Of a stretch of 64,000 bases of DNA, positions 36,279 to 47,173 are shown one piece after another. Every line of letters begins with the position of its first letter. Position 1 is the stretch's first letter. Both the position numbers and the translations under genes were made by a program. This stretch comes from Flavobacteriaceae bacterium LSUCC0859 (GTDB lineage: Bacteria; Bacteroidota; Bacteroidia; Flavobacteriales; Flavobacteriaceae). The notes below the pieces were generated by a model. The model was not told the origin of the DNA. It saw only the letters and a program-made list of their open reading frames with translations, and made no database searches. The DNA is taken from NCBI GenBank assembly GCA_022239325.1, contig JAKOGP010000005.1, positions 1 through 64,000 on the forward strand, in the 5' to 3' direction.

Positions 36279-36755
36279 CTAGGACTTGGGTACAATCGGA
36301 ATCCAAATTTCTTCCTCTGAGTCTGGACTATTGTGCTTGTATTTTGGGCCTAATATTTCAAAATGTGGCCTATCGTCCAATTCATAAGGGCTCTGCGGCA
36401 ACCACTGGCTGTATATCTCATTGAAAATAACGGTGTCCATACCCTTTTGTAAAAAAACAGCGTATTGGCCTCCTGGAATTTCATATGTCTCCATTCCATT
36501 TGGCAAATGGGTGCTGGGTGTGATAGCCACTAAGGCCCATTTCTTGAAAGTTTGCTGTGGGTCAAAGCGGTTAAAATATCCCTCCGGGTACTCTTGTAAA
36601 GAATAGACTTCGGAACCCAGGGCGTGGGGCAGCTCTTTAAGCCTTGGCATAAAAGACTGAAAAAGAGGCGTATTTTGGGGGTTTAACATAGACATTTCTA
36701 CAGACATTCCCATAGCCTTTACAGCAGCTATAGTTCTAATTTCAGGAGACAGCAT
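36279..36755 (-). CDS. GyrI-like small-molecule-binding domain protein
   Basis: This 158-residue stand-alone effector-binding domain belongs to the GyrI/AraC-C-terminal (SHS2-type) family: PEIRTIAAVKAMGMSVEMSM, LFQSFMPRLKEL, FKKWALVAIT, YEIPGGQYAVFLQKG and the C-terminal EIWIPIVPK. It has no DNA-binding domain. Such proteins bind cationic or hydrophobic small molecules or inhibit gyrase. It is divergent from the pirin gene (105 bases between). Confidence 0.85.
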   Translation of the reverse strand: MLSPEIRTIAAVKAMGMSVEMSMLNPQNTPLFQSFMPRLKELPHALGSEVYSLQEYPEGYFNRFDPQQTFKKWALVAITPSTHLPNGMETYEIPGGQYAVFLQKGMDTVIFNEIYSQWLPQSPYELDDRPHFEILGPKYKHNSPDSEEEIWIPIVPKS

Positions 36756-36791
36756 ACCAATTCTTTTAAGTAAACTCTAAATTAAAAAATA

Positions 36792-36822
36792 TTTGCCCAT
36801 TCAAAGAATTGCATTACATTTG
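36792..36822 (+). promoter_or_regulatory. Consensus promoter of pirin gene
   Basis: TTTG (36792-36795), 19 bases, TACATTTG (36815-36822): an exact match to the Bacteroidota TTTG-N19-TAnnTTTG promoter. Confidence 0.8.
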
Positions 36823-36848
36823 TATAGACAATAGTTGTATAAACAATA
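36820..36848 (+). promoter_or_regulatory. Two tandem palindromic operators at the pirin promoter
   Basis: TTGTATAGACAATA (36820-36833) and TTGTATAAACAATA (36835-36848) are 13 of 14 identical, spaced by 15 bases; each contains TTGT-N4-ACAA. The first overlaps the -7 box, so binding would repress. The half-site style fits MarR, TetR or HxlR regulators; the regulator is not in view. Confidence 0.6.
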
Positions 36849-36860
36849 TATTAAATTCCT

Positions 36861-37577
36861 ATGAAAACCATACTACATACCGCAGAAAGCAGAGGCCATG
36901 CCAATCACGGATGGCTCAATTCTTATCATACTTTTAGTTTTGGAGGCTATCACCACCCAGAGCGAACTAATTTTGGCGTATTGCGCGTTCTCAATGACGA
37001 TCAAGTAGCCCCAGGAATGGGCTTTGGAACCCACCCACACCGCAATATGGAAATCATCTCTATTCCTTTAGAGGGAGACCTAGAACATAAAGACAATACA
37101 GGTACCAATGCCATTATTAGAAATGGAGATATACAGGTTATGAGTGCAGGTACAGGCATAGAACACTCCGAATACAATGCCAACTCAGACAAAGAAGTTA
37201 AGTTTTTACAAATATGGATTATCCCAAATAAAAAGGGGGTTCCTCCAAGGTACCAACAAATTAGTTTAAAGGAGGAGGATAGAAAAAATAAACTCCAACA
37301 AGTTCTCTCTCCAAATCCAGATGACGCTGGGGTTTGGATACACCAAAACGTATGGTTTCACTTAGGCACCTTAGACAAGGGGACCGCTGTAAAACACACA
37401 TTAAAAGATCCTGAAAACAACGGACTTTACGCATTTATTATTAGTGGTGAAATAGATATAGAGGGACAAAAACTATCTGCCAGAGACGGTCTAGGTCTTA
37501 CAGAAATCTCTGAAATAAACCTAAAAGCAAAATCAGATACAGAAATTTTGTTACTCGAGGTACCTATGACCCTTTAA
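36861..37577 (+). CDS. Pirin family protein (quercetinase-like)
   Basis: The bicupin pirin fold is clear: SRGHANHGWLNSYHTFSFGGY, RVLNDDQVAPGMGFGTHPH, MEIISIPLEGDLEHKDN and MSAGTGIEHSEYN. The metal ligands His58, His60, His102 and Glu104 are all present, as in YhhW-type pirins with quercetin 2,3-dioxygenase activity. At 238 residues it is the YhhW size. Cytoplasmic; the physiological role is probably redox or electrophile stress. It has its own consensus promoter with tandem operators and a strong terminator, hence is monocistronic. Confidence 0.92.
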   Translation: MKTILHTAESRGHANHGWLNSYHTFSFGGYHHPERTNFGVLRVLNDDQVAPGMGFGTHPHRNMEIISIPLEGDLEHKDNTGTNAIIRNGDIQVMSAGTGIEHSEYNANSDKEVKFLQIWIIPNKKGVPPRYQQISLKEEDRKNKLQQVLSPNPDDAGVWIHQNVWFHLGTLDKGTAVKHTLKDPENNGLYAFIISGEIDIEGQKLSARDGLGLTEISEINLKAKSDTEILLLEVPMTL

Positions 37578-37620
37578 GTACAATAAATCAATTAGAACAA
37601 TATCTTTTTATTAAAACAAA

Positions 37621-37650
37621 ATAAAGCCATCCTGAGGATGGCTTTATTTA
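37621..37650 (+). terminator. Strong terminator after pirin gene
   Basis: A perfect 12-bp stem ATAAAGCCATCC and GGATGGCTTTAT with loop TGA, followed by T-rich sequence. Confidence 0.9.
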
Positions 37651-37660
37651 TATAAAAATT

Positions 37661-37687
37661 TTTTATTTAGAATATTTCTAAATAAAA
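37661..37687. promoter_or_regulatory. 27-bp perfect palindrome upstream of siderophore receptor (Fur-type operator candidate)
   Basis: Arms TTTTATTTAGAA (37661-37672) and TTCTAAATAAAA (37676-37687) around TAT. It ends one base before the -33 box of the receptor promoter. A degenerate second copy, 18 of 23 identical in the core, lies at 37725-37747 between the -7 box and the start codon. Position and neighbouring genes suggest an iron-responsive (Fur-like) site; this is inference. Confidence 0.6.
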
Positions 37688-37719
37688 TTTGATAGTTAAA
37701 AATTCCTAATATATATTTG
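37688..37719 (+). promoter_or_regulatory. Promoter of siderophore receptor operon
   Basis: TTTG (37688-37691), 20 bases, TATATTTG (37712-37719), matching TTTG-N20-TAnnTTTG. The start codon is 33 bases downstream. Confidence 0.7.
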
Positions 37720-37752
37720 TTTTATTATTTTTAATTAATCTAAATAAGTATA

Positions 37753-39906
37753 ATGAAGAGTTATATTACTATCGCTTTTGCTTGCCTCATTGGAATGAGT
37801 AGCATGGCACAAGAACAAGAAAAAGATTCAATCACCACAAATAAACTAGAAGAGGTGATTGTAAAAGGAGCTTATAAGCGCTATAAAACAGAAACCAGTG
37901 TTTCTGTAGCTAGAATGCCCCTAAAAAACTTAGAAAATCCACAGGTATATAGCTCTATCTCTAGTAATCTTCTCCAAGATCAGCTGGTAACACAACTAGA
38001 CCAAGCCTTAAGAAATGCCACCGGAGTAAGCAGACTTTGGGAATCTACGGGTAGAGGGGGAGACGGTGCTGCATTTTTCTCTCTTAGAGGATTCTCAGTA
38101 CAACCCACCCTTACTAATTCTGTAGCTAGCTTTTCAAATATGGGGCTAGATCCAGCGAATATAGAAACCATTGAGGTGCTCAAAGGTCCCTCAGGAACTC
38201 TTTTTGGAGGGAATATTGTGTCCTACGGTGGACTTATCAATGTGATAACAAAAAAGCCTTTTGAAAGAGAGGCTGGAGCCCTGAGTTATATTCACCTTGG
38301 AAATGGAGGTAGTAGACTGACCTTGGACTACAATACCCCTCTGAACAAAGACTTGGCTATTCGGGTAAATGCAGCTTACCAAAACCAACAGAGTTTTCAA
38401 AACGCAGGATTTAGAAAATCCTTTTTTGTAGCCCCATCCTTGAGCTACAGAGCTAGCGACAAATTGAGTTTTGATTTAAATGCAGAAATTCAAGAAGTAG
38501 AGGGAGCATATGCGCCTATGATATTCCTCAATAGGTTTGCACCATTGAGTTTTGACAATATTGAGGTGTTTGAAAATCAATATTTAGAGGCTTTTACCTC
38601 TAATGATCTGGTGATGCGAAATCCTTCATACAGCTTTCAAGGAAAAATGAAGTGGATTCTCAATGATAAGTGGCAGTCTGAGACCATATTTTCAAGTAGT
38701 AATGCCAAAACAGACGGTTACTACCAATACCTATGGGACAGTACGAATGGAAATGAATTTACCAGATTCATATCTAAAAGAAATGGCCATACATTGAGTA
38801 GCGGCATTCAACAAAATTTCTTGGGGCAATTTAAGTTAGCAGGAATGGAAAATAAACTATTAATTGGAGTAGACTATTTAGACAGAAAGATTAACAATCA
38901 AAGTTCGGGATATGTTGGTCATGGTGTAGTAGCTCTTGCAGATCAAACAGATAGTGGCGTGCTCACCAGCCAAGCGGTAGACAATTCACTATTAGAGTCA
39001 TTTGAAGGGATTAGTACCGCTGCTACCAAAAGCTTTGGCGCCTATGTGTCCAATGTATTAAATTTTAGTGAAAAATTCAGTGCAATGGCGTCTGTAAGGC
39101 TGGATTATTTTGAGGGGATTCCAAGCTACTGGGCTCAGGAATCCATCTCAGGACAAACTACTTTATCTCCAAAATTTGGATTGGTTTACCAACCCATAGA
39201 AAACGGTATCTCCTTCTTTGGAAATTATATGAATGGATTTACTCAGTTAGATCCAACGCAAGTAGCAGACGTAGACGGGAGCAATCCAAGAATTAAAGTT
39301 TATGAACCTGAGCAGGCCAACCAGTATGAATTTGGAACCAAACTCAATATTATCAATGACAATGCTACCATTACAGCCTCCTACTATCATATAGATGTGA
39401 CCAACAAGCTCATGGCAGACCCCAATAATGTGAATAATAACATTCAAGGTGGTGCTGTTGTTTCTAAAGGCTTTGAAGCCTCTATTGTAACCAACCCCAT
39501 CAGAGGGCTTAATATTGTAGCTGGTTACGCACATAACATTAGTGAGGTTACCAAAGACACCCCTGCGGGTGGATACTTGGGCCTTAGACCGGAAGAGGCA
39601 GGTCCTGAAACCCTGATCAATTTTTGGGCCAATTATACCTTTTTAGAAGGCGGACTAAAAAATATGTCACTAGGTTTTGGAGGTAATTACGCCAGTGAAC
39701 ATCATACGCTTAATAGAGCCAATATAGGGCAGTTTACACTGCCTAGCTATACGGTACTCAACAGTGTGATTGCTTACCAGTGGAATCAGGCCAGTATTCA
39801 ATTGAAAGTAGATAACATCACCAATAAAAGGTATTTTACTGGCTGGTCTACTGTGAGCCCTCAACAAACTCGAATAGTATCTTTAGGTTTAAATTATCAA
39901 TTTTAA
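37753..39906 (+). CDS. TonB-dependent siderophore receptor
   Basis: A 717-residue outer-membrane receptor: signal (MKSYITIAFACLIGMSSMAQ), a TonB-box region (LEEVIVKGAYKRYKTETS), a plug with LDQALRNATGVSRL, GFSVQPTL, IETIEVLKGPSGTLFGG and GGLINVITKKPF, and a 22-strand barrel ending VSLGLNYQF. Lack of a carboxypeptidase-like N-domain and the plug wording place it with FhuA/ferrichrome- or hydroxamate-type siderophore receptors. A PepSY membrane protein follows after 3 bases, as is common for siderophore uptake with inner-membrane reductive release. A large palindrome at the promoter suggests iron control. Confidence 0.92.
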   Translation: MKSYITIAFACLIGMSSMAQEQEKDSITTNKLEEVIVKGAYKRYKTETSVSVARMPLKNLENPQVYSSISSNLLQDQLVTQLDQALRNATGVSRLWESTGRGGDGAAFFSLRGFSVQPTLTNSVASFSNMGLDPANIETIEVLKGPSGTLFGGNIVSYGGLINVITKKPFEREAGALSYIHLGNGGSRLTLDYNTPLNKDLAIRVNAAYQNQQSFQNAGFRKSFFVAPSLSYRASDKLSFDLNAEIQEVEGAYAPMIFLNRFAPLSFDNIEVFENQYLEAFTSNDLVMRNPSYSFQGKMKWILNDKWQSETIFSSSNAKTDGYYQYLWDSTNGNEFTRFISKRNGHTLSSGIQQNFLGQFKLAGMENKLLIGVDYLDRKINNQSSGYVGHGVVALADQTDSGVLTSQAVDNSLLESFEGISTAATKSFGAYVSNVLNFSEKFSAMASVRLDYFEGIPSYWAQESISGQTTLSPKFGLVYQPIENGISFFGNYMNGFTQLDPTQVADVDGSNPRIKVYEPEQANQYEFGTKLNIINDNATITASYYHIDVTNKLMADPNNVNNNIQGGAVVSKGFEASIVTNPIRGLNIVAGYAHNISEVTKDTPAGGYLGLRPEEAGPETLINFWANYTFLEGGLKNMSLGFGGNYASEHHTLNRANIGQFTLPSYTVLNSVIAYQWNQASIQLKVDNITNKRYFTGWSTVSPQQTRIVSLGLNYQF

Positions 39907-39909
39907 GTA

Positions 39910-41058
39910 TTGAACCTATTTAAAAAATATATCAGAAAAATGCACCTCTGGCTCGGTTTAAGTTCCGGGCTTTTGGTGTTTATTATTGCCCTTACAGGTT
40001 GTATTTATGCCTTTCAAGAAGAAATACAAGATCTGACTGAAACTTACCGTCATGTATCTCCAAAGGACGCTCCCTTCCTCAGACCTTCTCAAGTACAAAA
40101 AATAGCTCACGAACTGCTTCCAGACAAAAAATTGCACGCTATTTTGTATAAAGGGCCAGAAAAGGCTCTGGAGGCCATATACTTCCACTATGAGACCAAT
40201 GACACTTATTATTATATAGCTCATATAAACCCTTACAGTGGAGAAGTGCTCCACCTTAGAGATGAGTACGCCACCTTTTTTAGGTTTATCTTAGACGGAC
40301 ACTTTTATTTATGGCTACCTCCTGAAATCGGGCAGCCGTTTGTGGCCAGTATTACGCTTGTCTTTTTACTCATGCTTGTGACTGGACTCCTCCTTTGGGT
40401 CCCAAAAAAAATTAAAGACCTCAAGAAAAGATTGGTCTTTAGTTGGAACAAAAAGACCCAGTGGCGTCGCAAAAATTATGACATTCACCAAATCATTGGA
40501 ATTTACAGCTTGTTATTCGGAATATTTTTTGCTGCTACAGGCCTGGTATGGGGGTTCCCTTGGTTTGCAGAGGCCTACCACAAGTCTTGGGGCGGAAAAG
40601 CAAATCTGGAGTACATAGAGCCAATGGCCTCTCCCATTGCTGTAGAGGACCAGGGCGCTGCTTTAGACGCGGTGTATGAGCTGATGAGAAAAGAATATCC
40701 AGAGGTGAAAAGCATAGAGGTGCATCCGCCAGAGGCGGAAAACAGCCCTATTGCTGCCAATGCAAATTTCAAAGACGGTACCTATTGGAAAATTGATTAT
40801 CGCTATTTTGATGGAAATACCCTAGAAGAGTTAGAAGTAGACCACATTTATGGTCGTTTAGACAACGACAATTTAGGAGACCGTATAGTTAAGATGAACT
40901 ACGATCTGCATACTGGAGCTGCCTTGGGTATTGGAGGAAAAATTGTGGCCTTTTTTGCCTCTTTAGCCATACTTATTTTGCCAGTTTCTGGTACTTTAAT
41001 TTGGTGGGGAAGGCGAAAGAAAAATAAAAGAAAAGAGAGGTCTTTAGGTGGTATTTAA
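39910..41058 (+). CDS. PepSY-associated inner-membrane protein (ferric-siderophore reductase-like)
   Basis: This 382-residue protein has the PepSY_TM architecture: a first membrane helix (HLWLGLSSGLLVFIIALTGCIYAFQEE), a periplasmic PepSY domain with EVLHLRDEYATF, then RFILDGHFYLWL, more helices (LVTGLLLWVP, DIHQIIGIYSLLFGIFFAATGLVWGFPW), and a terminal helix ending in basic residues. Histidines in the helices suggest haem binding and electron transfer; relatives reduce ferric siderophores. The start is TTG at 39910, giving the usual NLFKKYIRKMHLWLG opening. ATG 39940 would remove ten residues and is less typical. Cotranscribed with the receptor. Confidence 0.88.
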   Translation: MNLFKKYIRKMHLWLGLSSGLLVFIIALTGCIYAFQEEIQDLTETYRHVSPKDAPFLRPSQVQKIAHELLPDKKLHAILYKGPEKALEAIYFHYETNDTYYYIAHINPYSGEVLHLRDEYATFFRFILDGHFYLWLPPEIGQPFVASITLVFLLMLVTGLLLWVPKKIKDLKKRLVFSWNKKTQWRRKNYDIHQIIGIYSLLFGIFFAATGLVWGFPWFAEAYHKSWGGKANLEYIEPMASPIAVEDQGAALDAVYELMRKEYPEVKSIEVHPPEAENSPIAANANFKDGTYWKIDYRYFDGNTLEELEVDHIYGRLDNDNLGDRIVKMNYDLHTGAALGIGGKIVAFFASLAILILPVSGTLIWWGRRKKNKRKERSLGGI

Positions 41059-41087
41059 ACTCCAGTGATATGATTTAGAATGACTAA

Positions 41088-41112
41088 GATGTATCTTTGA
41101 AAAAAATACATC
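41088..41112 (+). promoter_or_regulatory. -7 box within an inverted repeat upstream of DUF6526 gene
   Basis: TATCTTTG (41092-41099) fits the -7 consensus exactly, but no good -33 box is seen. Arms GATGTAT (41088-41094) and ATACATC (41106-41112) surround it, a possible operator or small hairpin. Confidence 0.4.
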
Positions 41113-41115
41113 TTT

Positions 41116-41544
41116 ATGAAAACACAAAATTTTAAAAATCACGCTAGGCTCGTTAAGGGGTTTCACGGCTTGTTAAGCCTTGGTATTTTAGTCTTAATTA
41201 TAGGTACAGTAACTTACTTATTTAGAGGCGCTCCAGGTCATGCCTACCCAGCCACTTTACTTTTGATCACTGCATTCATTTTTTCAGTCCTGGTGTGGTA
41301 TACCAGAAGCTTTCCTTTAAAAGCACAAGATAGAGCCATTCGTGCGGAAGAAAATCTAAGATATTACGTTCGCAAGGGAACACTACTCCCCTCAGAATTA
41401 AAACTATCTCAAATTATTGCACTTCGCTTTGCCCCAGATGAAGAATATGACGCTTTAATGGCAAGGGCATTAGAGGAAAAATTAGGGCAAAAAGAAATTA
41501 AAGCAGCCATAAAAAACTGGAAGCCAGACTATCACAGGGTGTAA
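41116..41544 (+). CDS. DUF6526 family membrane protein
   Basis: The protein has 142 residues and two membrane segments (about 21-39 and 46-66), followed by a soluble C-terminal part: DRAIRAEENLRYYVRKGTLLP, LSQIIALRFAPDEEYDALM and a terminal IKNWKPDYHRV. These match DUF6526, a small family of unknown function in Bacteroidota. It has its own probable promoter; katG follows 119 bases later. Confidence 0.8.
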   Translation: MKTQNFKNHARLVKGFHGLLSLGILVLIIGTVTYLFRGAPGHAYPATLLLITAFIFSVLVWYTRSFPLKAQDRAIRAEENLRYYVRKGTLLPSELKLSQIIALRFAPDEEYDALMARALEEKLGQKEIKAAIKNWKPDYHRV

Positions 41545-41587
41545 AAATAAAAGTCTCCAATAAAGTTATAAGAAAAATTGATCGTGA

Positions 41588-43874
<2,287 letters not shown>

Positions 43875-43893
43875 AAAGTAAATAAGTAGTTTT

Positions 43894-43925
43894 AAAAAGG
43901 CCTCAGAAATCTAAGGCCTTTTTTT
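43894..43925 (+). terminator. Terminator after katG
   Basis: Arms AAAAAGGCCT (43894-43903) and AGGCCTTTTT (43914-43923) with a 10-base loop, followed by more T. The T-run overlaps the stop codon of the convergent gene at 43924. Confidence 0.85.
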
Positions 43926-44370
43926 ATTGCAATCGGGGCAAAAAAGGACCTAATTGTTGGTCGTATTGCCGCTGAAAAAAAAGAAAGTAGTTATACAAAA
44001 GGTAATTTACCTCATACCCATAATCTGTCTGCGGGTCATAATCTATTCGCATGAGATACAAATCCCTATTATATCTGGTATCCATGACTCTCATATTCCA
44101 ATGATTGACAAAAATAGCATTTCTACGCTCTAAATAGCCTTGGGAATAATAGCCTCTTGACCTTGCCACACTATTTATCCATCTGCTAAAACCGGGATCT
44201 ATTATGATAATTTCATATGCTATACTATCATTAGCAATTCGCACCGTATCAGACACTTTTTCTGTAAGTTCTTTAGGTTCTGAACTAGCTTTCCCTCTCC
44301 TAAGCTGGCTGCAACTCGTCACATAACAAAGTAAAGCAATTAAGACTAAAGATTGAAAAGCCATTTTCAT
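43924..44370 (-). CDS. DUF6146 family lipoprotein
   Basis: The signal LVLIALLCYVTSC is a lipobox. The body IIIIDPGFSRWINSVA, YYSQGYLERRNAIFVNHWN, IDYDPQTDYGYEVNYLLYNYFLFFQRQY matches DUF6146, a small conserved lipoprotein family of flavobacteria with unknown function. It begins one base after the stop of the M20 amidohydrolase gene, so the two are cotranscribed. Its stop codon lies in the T-tract of the katG terminator. Confidence 0.8.
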   Translation of the reverse strand: MKMAFQSLVLIALLCYVTSCSQLRRGKASSEPKELTEKVSDTVRIANDSIAYEIIIIDPGFSRWINSVARSRGYYSQGYLERRNAIFVNHWNMRVMDTRYNRDLYLMRIDYDPQTDYGYEVNYLLYNYFLFFQRQYDQQLGPFLPRLQ

Positions 44371-44371
44371 A

Positions 44372-45973
44372 TTACCGCATTTTTAAGGTGGGGTAGGAAA
44401 CCCCTAATTGCTCTAAATAAGTATCATACTTTTTTTCGTTGTAATAAAAAGGTTCCAAAGCAGCTTTATACTGACTCATGATCTGTTTATTCAAATAAGT
44501 TGGTGGCGCATCATTGGGTCCAATCATTGGCTGATATTTAGTCTCTGCTGTTTGCACCTCATTAAAATAAGCCCAAGCGTCTGTTACTAAGTTTGGTTGT
44601 AATAAAAAGTCTATAAGGGTCATAGCCACAACCTTGGCACCTGCAGTAACTCCTTTATGCGCAATTGGTGTAGCCATCGCAATCGCGTTGCTCCAATGAT
44701 GTCCTTGAAGTCCTGGAATATTTGAAGGGAACCTTAAGGTTACTGTGGGAAGGGTCCAAGACACGTCTCCAATGTCGTCACTACCCCCACTAATTGGTTT
44801 TTCTACGGGAGGAACCAGACCTTTTAATTCTGTAGCAAGGCCTTCTATCTGAGAAGATTGCACCTCCTTTTGTACTGCTTTTGCCAATTGCTGATCTGCC
44901 TCTGACCATTCAGGGAGTCCCACTTCTTGAATATTCTTATCCATGGTCTCTGCAATTACTTTATTAAAATGTCTGGGCCATGCAGTGCCTAAAATCTCTG
45001 AACTCATTTGAGTGTCCGTCATGAGAGCTGCGCCTTTAGCAATGTTGTTTGCTGTCTGGTACATCTCCATAATACCCTGGTAGGTAACATCTCTAAAATA
45101 ATACCATATAGTGGCCTTTGAAGGTACTACGTTGGGCTGGTCTCCTCCATCCGTAAAAATAGAGTGAGATCTTTTAAGAGGGTCTAAATGTTCCCGCTTA
45201 TAATTCCAACCAATATTCATAAGCTCAGCAGCGTCTAAAGCACTTTTACCTCGCCATGGCGCACCCGCTGCATGTGCCGCTTCACCTTCAAAAGTATAGG
45301 CTACAGAAATTAAACCCGTTCCTGAAGATTGACCCCAAGAAACTCCCATATTGCTACTCACATGAGTAAAAATACAAAGGTCTATATCTTTAAATAAACC
45401 ATCTCTAGTATACCAAGCTTTAGCAGCCACTAGTTCTTCTGCAATACCAGGCCATAAAATTAAAGTGCCCCCTATGCCCTCTTTTTTCATGATTTTCTGA
45501 ACCGACAAAGCAGCTGTGATATTCAAAGGAATACCCGCATTATGACCCTCACCATGTCCTGGTGCTCCCTCTACAATAGGCTTGTGATAAGCTACACCTG
45601 GGTACTGAGACGCCTTAGGTATACAGTCTACGTCACTTCCTAACGCAATCACTGGGCCTTCCCCTTGAGACCATTTGGCAAACCAAGCGGTAGGAATACC
45701 AGACACACCATATTCAATGTCAAATCCTTCTTTTTTTAATAGGTCTGTCAAATATTTTGAAGAACGTTCCTCTTGAAATCCAAGCTCTGAGAAGCTAAAA
45801 ATTTTATCTACCATAACCTGGCTGAGTTTTTCATTTTCACCTACCCATTCAGCCGCTTGCTGCTTCAGAGAAGATAACTGATCTGGGGTTTGCCCACTCA
45901 GAATATTTTGAAAGGAAAAAAGAAGACCTAATGTGAAAATACAAAGGGTTTTTGAAATAAAATGAGATTTCAT
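44372..45973 (-). CDS. Exported M20-family amidohydrolase (AbgB-like)
   Basis: A signal segment (CIFTLGLLFSFQNILSGQ) precedes a metallopeptidase M20D domain. Zinc-site motifs are ALGSDVDCIP (Asp114/Asp116), GAPGHGEGHNAG, the GIAEE pair (Glu179/Glu180) and FTHVSSN (His204); the dimerisation domain and GGSDDIGDVSW follow. The closest named relatives are AbgB-type p-aminobenzoyl-glutamate hydrolases, but here the protein is exported, so release of amino acids from N-acyl or aryl amides in the periplasm is the likelier role. The DUF6146 lipoprotein gene follows directly. Confidence 0.88.
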   Translation of the reverse strand: MKSHFISKTLCIFTLGLLFSFQNILSGQTPDQLSSLKQQAAEWVGENEKLSQVMVDKIFSFSELGFQEERSSKYLTDLLKKEGFDIEYGVSGIPTAWFAKWSQGEGPVIALGSDVDCIPKASQYPGVAYHKPIVEGAPGHGEGHNAGIPLNITAALSVQKIMKKEGIGGTLILWPGIAEELVAAKAWYTRDGLFKDIDLCIFTHVSSNMGVSWGQSSGTGLISVAYTFEGEAAHAAGAPWRGKSALDAAELMNIGWNYKREHLDPLKRSHSIFTDGGDQPNVVPSKATIWYYFRDVTYQGIMEMYQTANNIAKGAALMTDTQMSSEILGTAWPRHFNKVIAETMDKNIQEVGLPEWSEADQQLAKAVQKEVQSSQIEGLATELKGLVPPVEKPISGGSDDIGDVSWTLPTVTLRFPSNIPGLQGHHWSNAIAMATPIAHKGVTAGAKVVAMTLIDFLLQPNLVTDAWAYFNEVQTAETKYQPMIGPNDAPPTYLNKQIMSQYKAALEPFYYNEKKYDTYLEQLGVSYPTLKMR

Positions 45974-46086
45974 GTGCTTGGTTTTTATAGATTGGATATA
46001 ATTCCATTAAATATAATGAAATTGTAAACGCCATAAAAACTATAACTTTTTTACGTAGTCCGTAATAATTACAATGATTTTTCCAT

Positions 46087-47118
46087 CTAGTTAAAATATC
46101 GGCTTTTAAGCCAAAAGGAAACTCGCACCAGTAGTATGAGGGCCGGGACTTCTACCAATGGACCTATGACTCCTGCGAAGGCCTGACCAGAGTTCAGTCC
46201 AAATACACTAATGGCAACGGCTATGGCCAGTTCAAAATTATTTCCAGCTGCGGTAAAAGCTACCGCTGCAGTTTTGTCGTAGCTGCCACCTGCTGCCTTG
46301 GTCACAAAAAAACCAATCACAAACATAAGGGCAAAATATAGTAGCAGTGGTATGGCTATGACCACCACGTCTAAAGGGATACGAACTACAAGGGCCCCTT
46401 TTAAAGAAAACATAACCACAATGGTAAACAGCAAAGCTAAAAGCGTTGCAGGAGAAATACTAGGTATAAATTTCTGTTCATACCAATCTATCCCTTTTAA
46501 TGGTACTAGGATTTTGCGGCTCAAAAAACCCATCAAAAAAGGAATCCCTAAGTATATTAGAACAGATTCTGCAATGAGGCCTATAGAAATATTTACTATA
46601 GCGCCTTCAAACCCAAAATAAGGCGGCAACAGGGTGATAAATATCCAAGCGTAAAAAGAGTATGCAAATACCTGAAAAATACTGTTTAAGGCCACCAGTC
46701 CTGCACCGTATTCTGCACTTCCCTCTGCCAAGTCGTTCCAAACCAATACCATGGCAATACAACGGGCCAATCCAATTAATATAAGCCCCACCATATACTC
46801 AGGATAATCTTGTAAGAAGCTCAGCGCCAACACAAACATTAAAACAGGGCCAATAACCCAATTGAGCAAGAGTGATGCGCCCAGTATCTTTACATTTTTA
46901 AAAACTTTAGGCAAAAGGGCGTAATTTACCTTGGCTAGTGGTGGGTACATCATTACGATGAGTCCAATGGCAATGGGAATATTGGTAGTTCCCTGACTCA
47001 TGCTATTAATGAATTCTGGAAATGTTGGAAATATATTTCCAATGGCCACCCCCAACAGCATAGCGACAAATATCCAAAGGGTTAAATACTGATCTAGGAA
47101 GGAGAGCTTTTTTTTCAT
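46087..47118 (-). CDS. acr3: ACR3-type arsenite efflux permease
   Basis: This 343-residue inner-membrane protein has ten helices of the BASS/ACR3 superfamily. The conserved cysteine motif for arsenite is in [16 protein letters not shown], and [20 protein letters not shown] is the second family signature. It exports arsenite using the proton gradient. Last gene of arsR-arsC-acr3; 55 bases follow the arsC stop. No ArsA ATPase is present, as expected for ACR3. Confidence 0.94.
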   Translation of the reverse strand: MKKKLSFLDQYLTLWIFVAMLLGVAIGNIFPTFPEFINSMSQGTTNIPIAIGLIVMMYPPLAKVNYALLPKVFKNVKILGASLLLNWVIGPVLMFVLALSFLQDYPEYMVGLILIGLARCIAMVLVWNDLAEGSAEYGAGLVALNSIFQVFAYSFYAWIFITLLPPYFGFEGAIVNISIGLIAESVLIYLGIPFLMGFLSRKILVPLKGIDWYEQKFIPSISPATLLALLFTIVVMFSLKGALVVRIPLDVVVIAIPLLLYFALMFVIGFFVTKAAGGSYDKTAAVAFTAAGNNFELAIAVAISVFGLNSGQAFAGVIGPLVEVPALILLVRVSFWLKSRYFN

Positions 47119-47173
47119 GAGAGAGTAATGTGAAAGTAGGTCTTAAAGGGGTCATTTTTAAAGGCTATTTGGT

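Noticed and set aside
39940-41058. ATG start for the PepSY protein
   Set aside because: It would remove the basic N-terminal residues usual for the family; TTG at 39910, 3 bases after the receptor, fits better.
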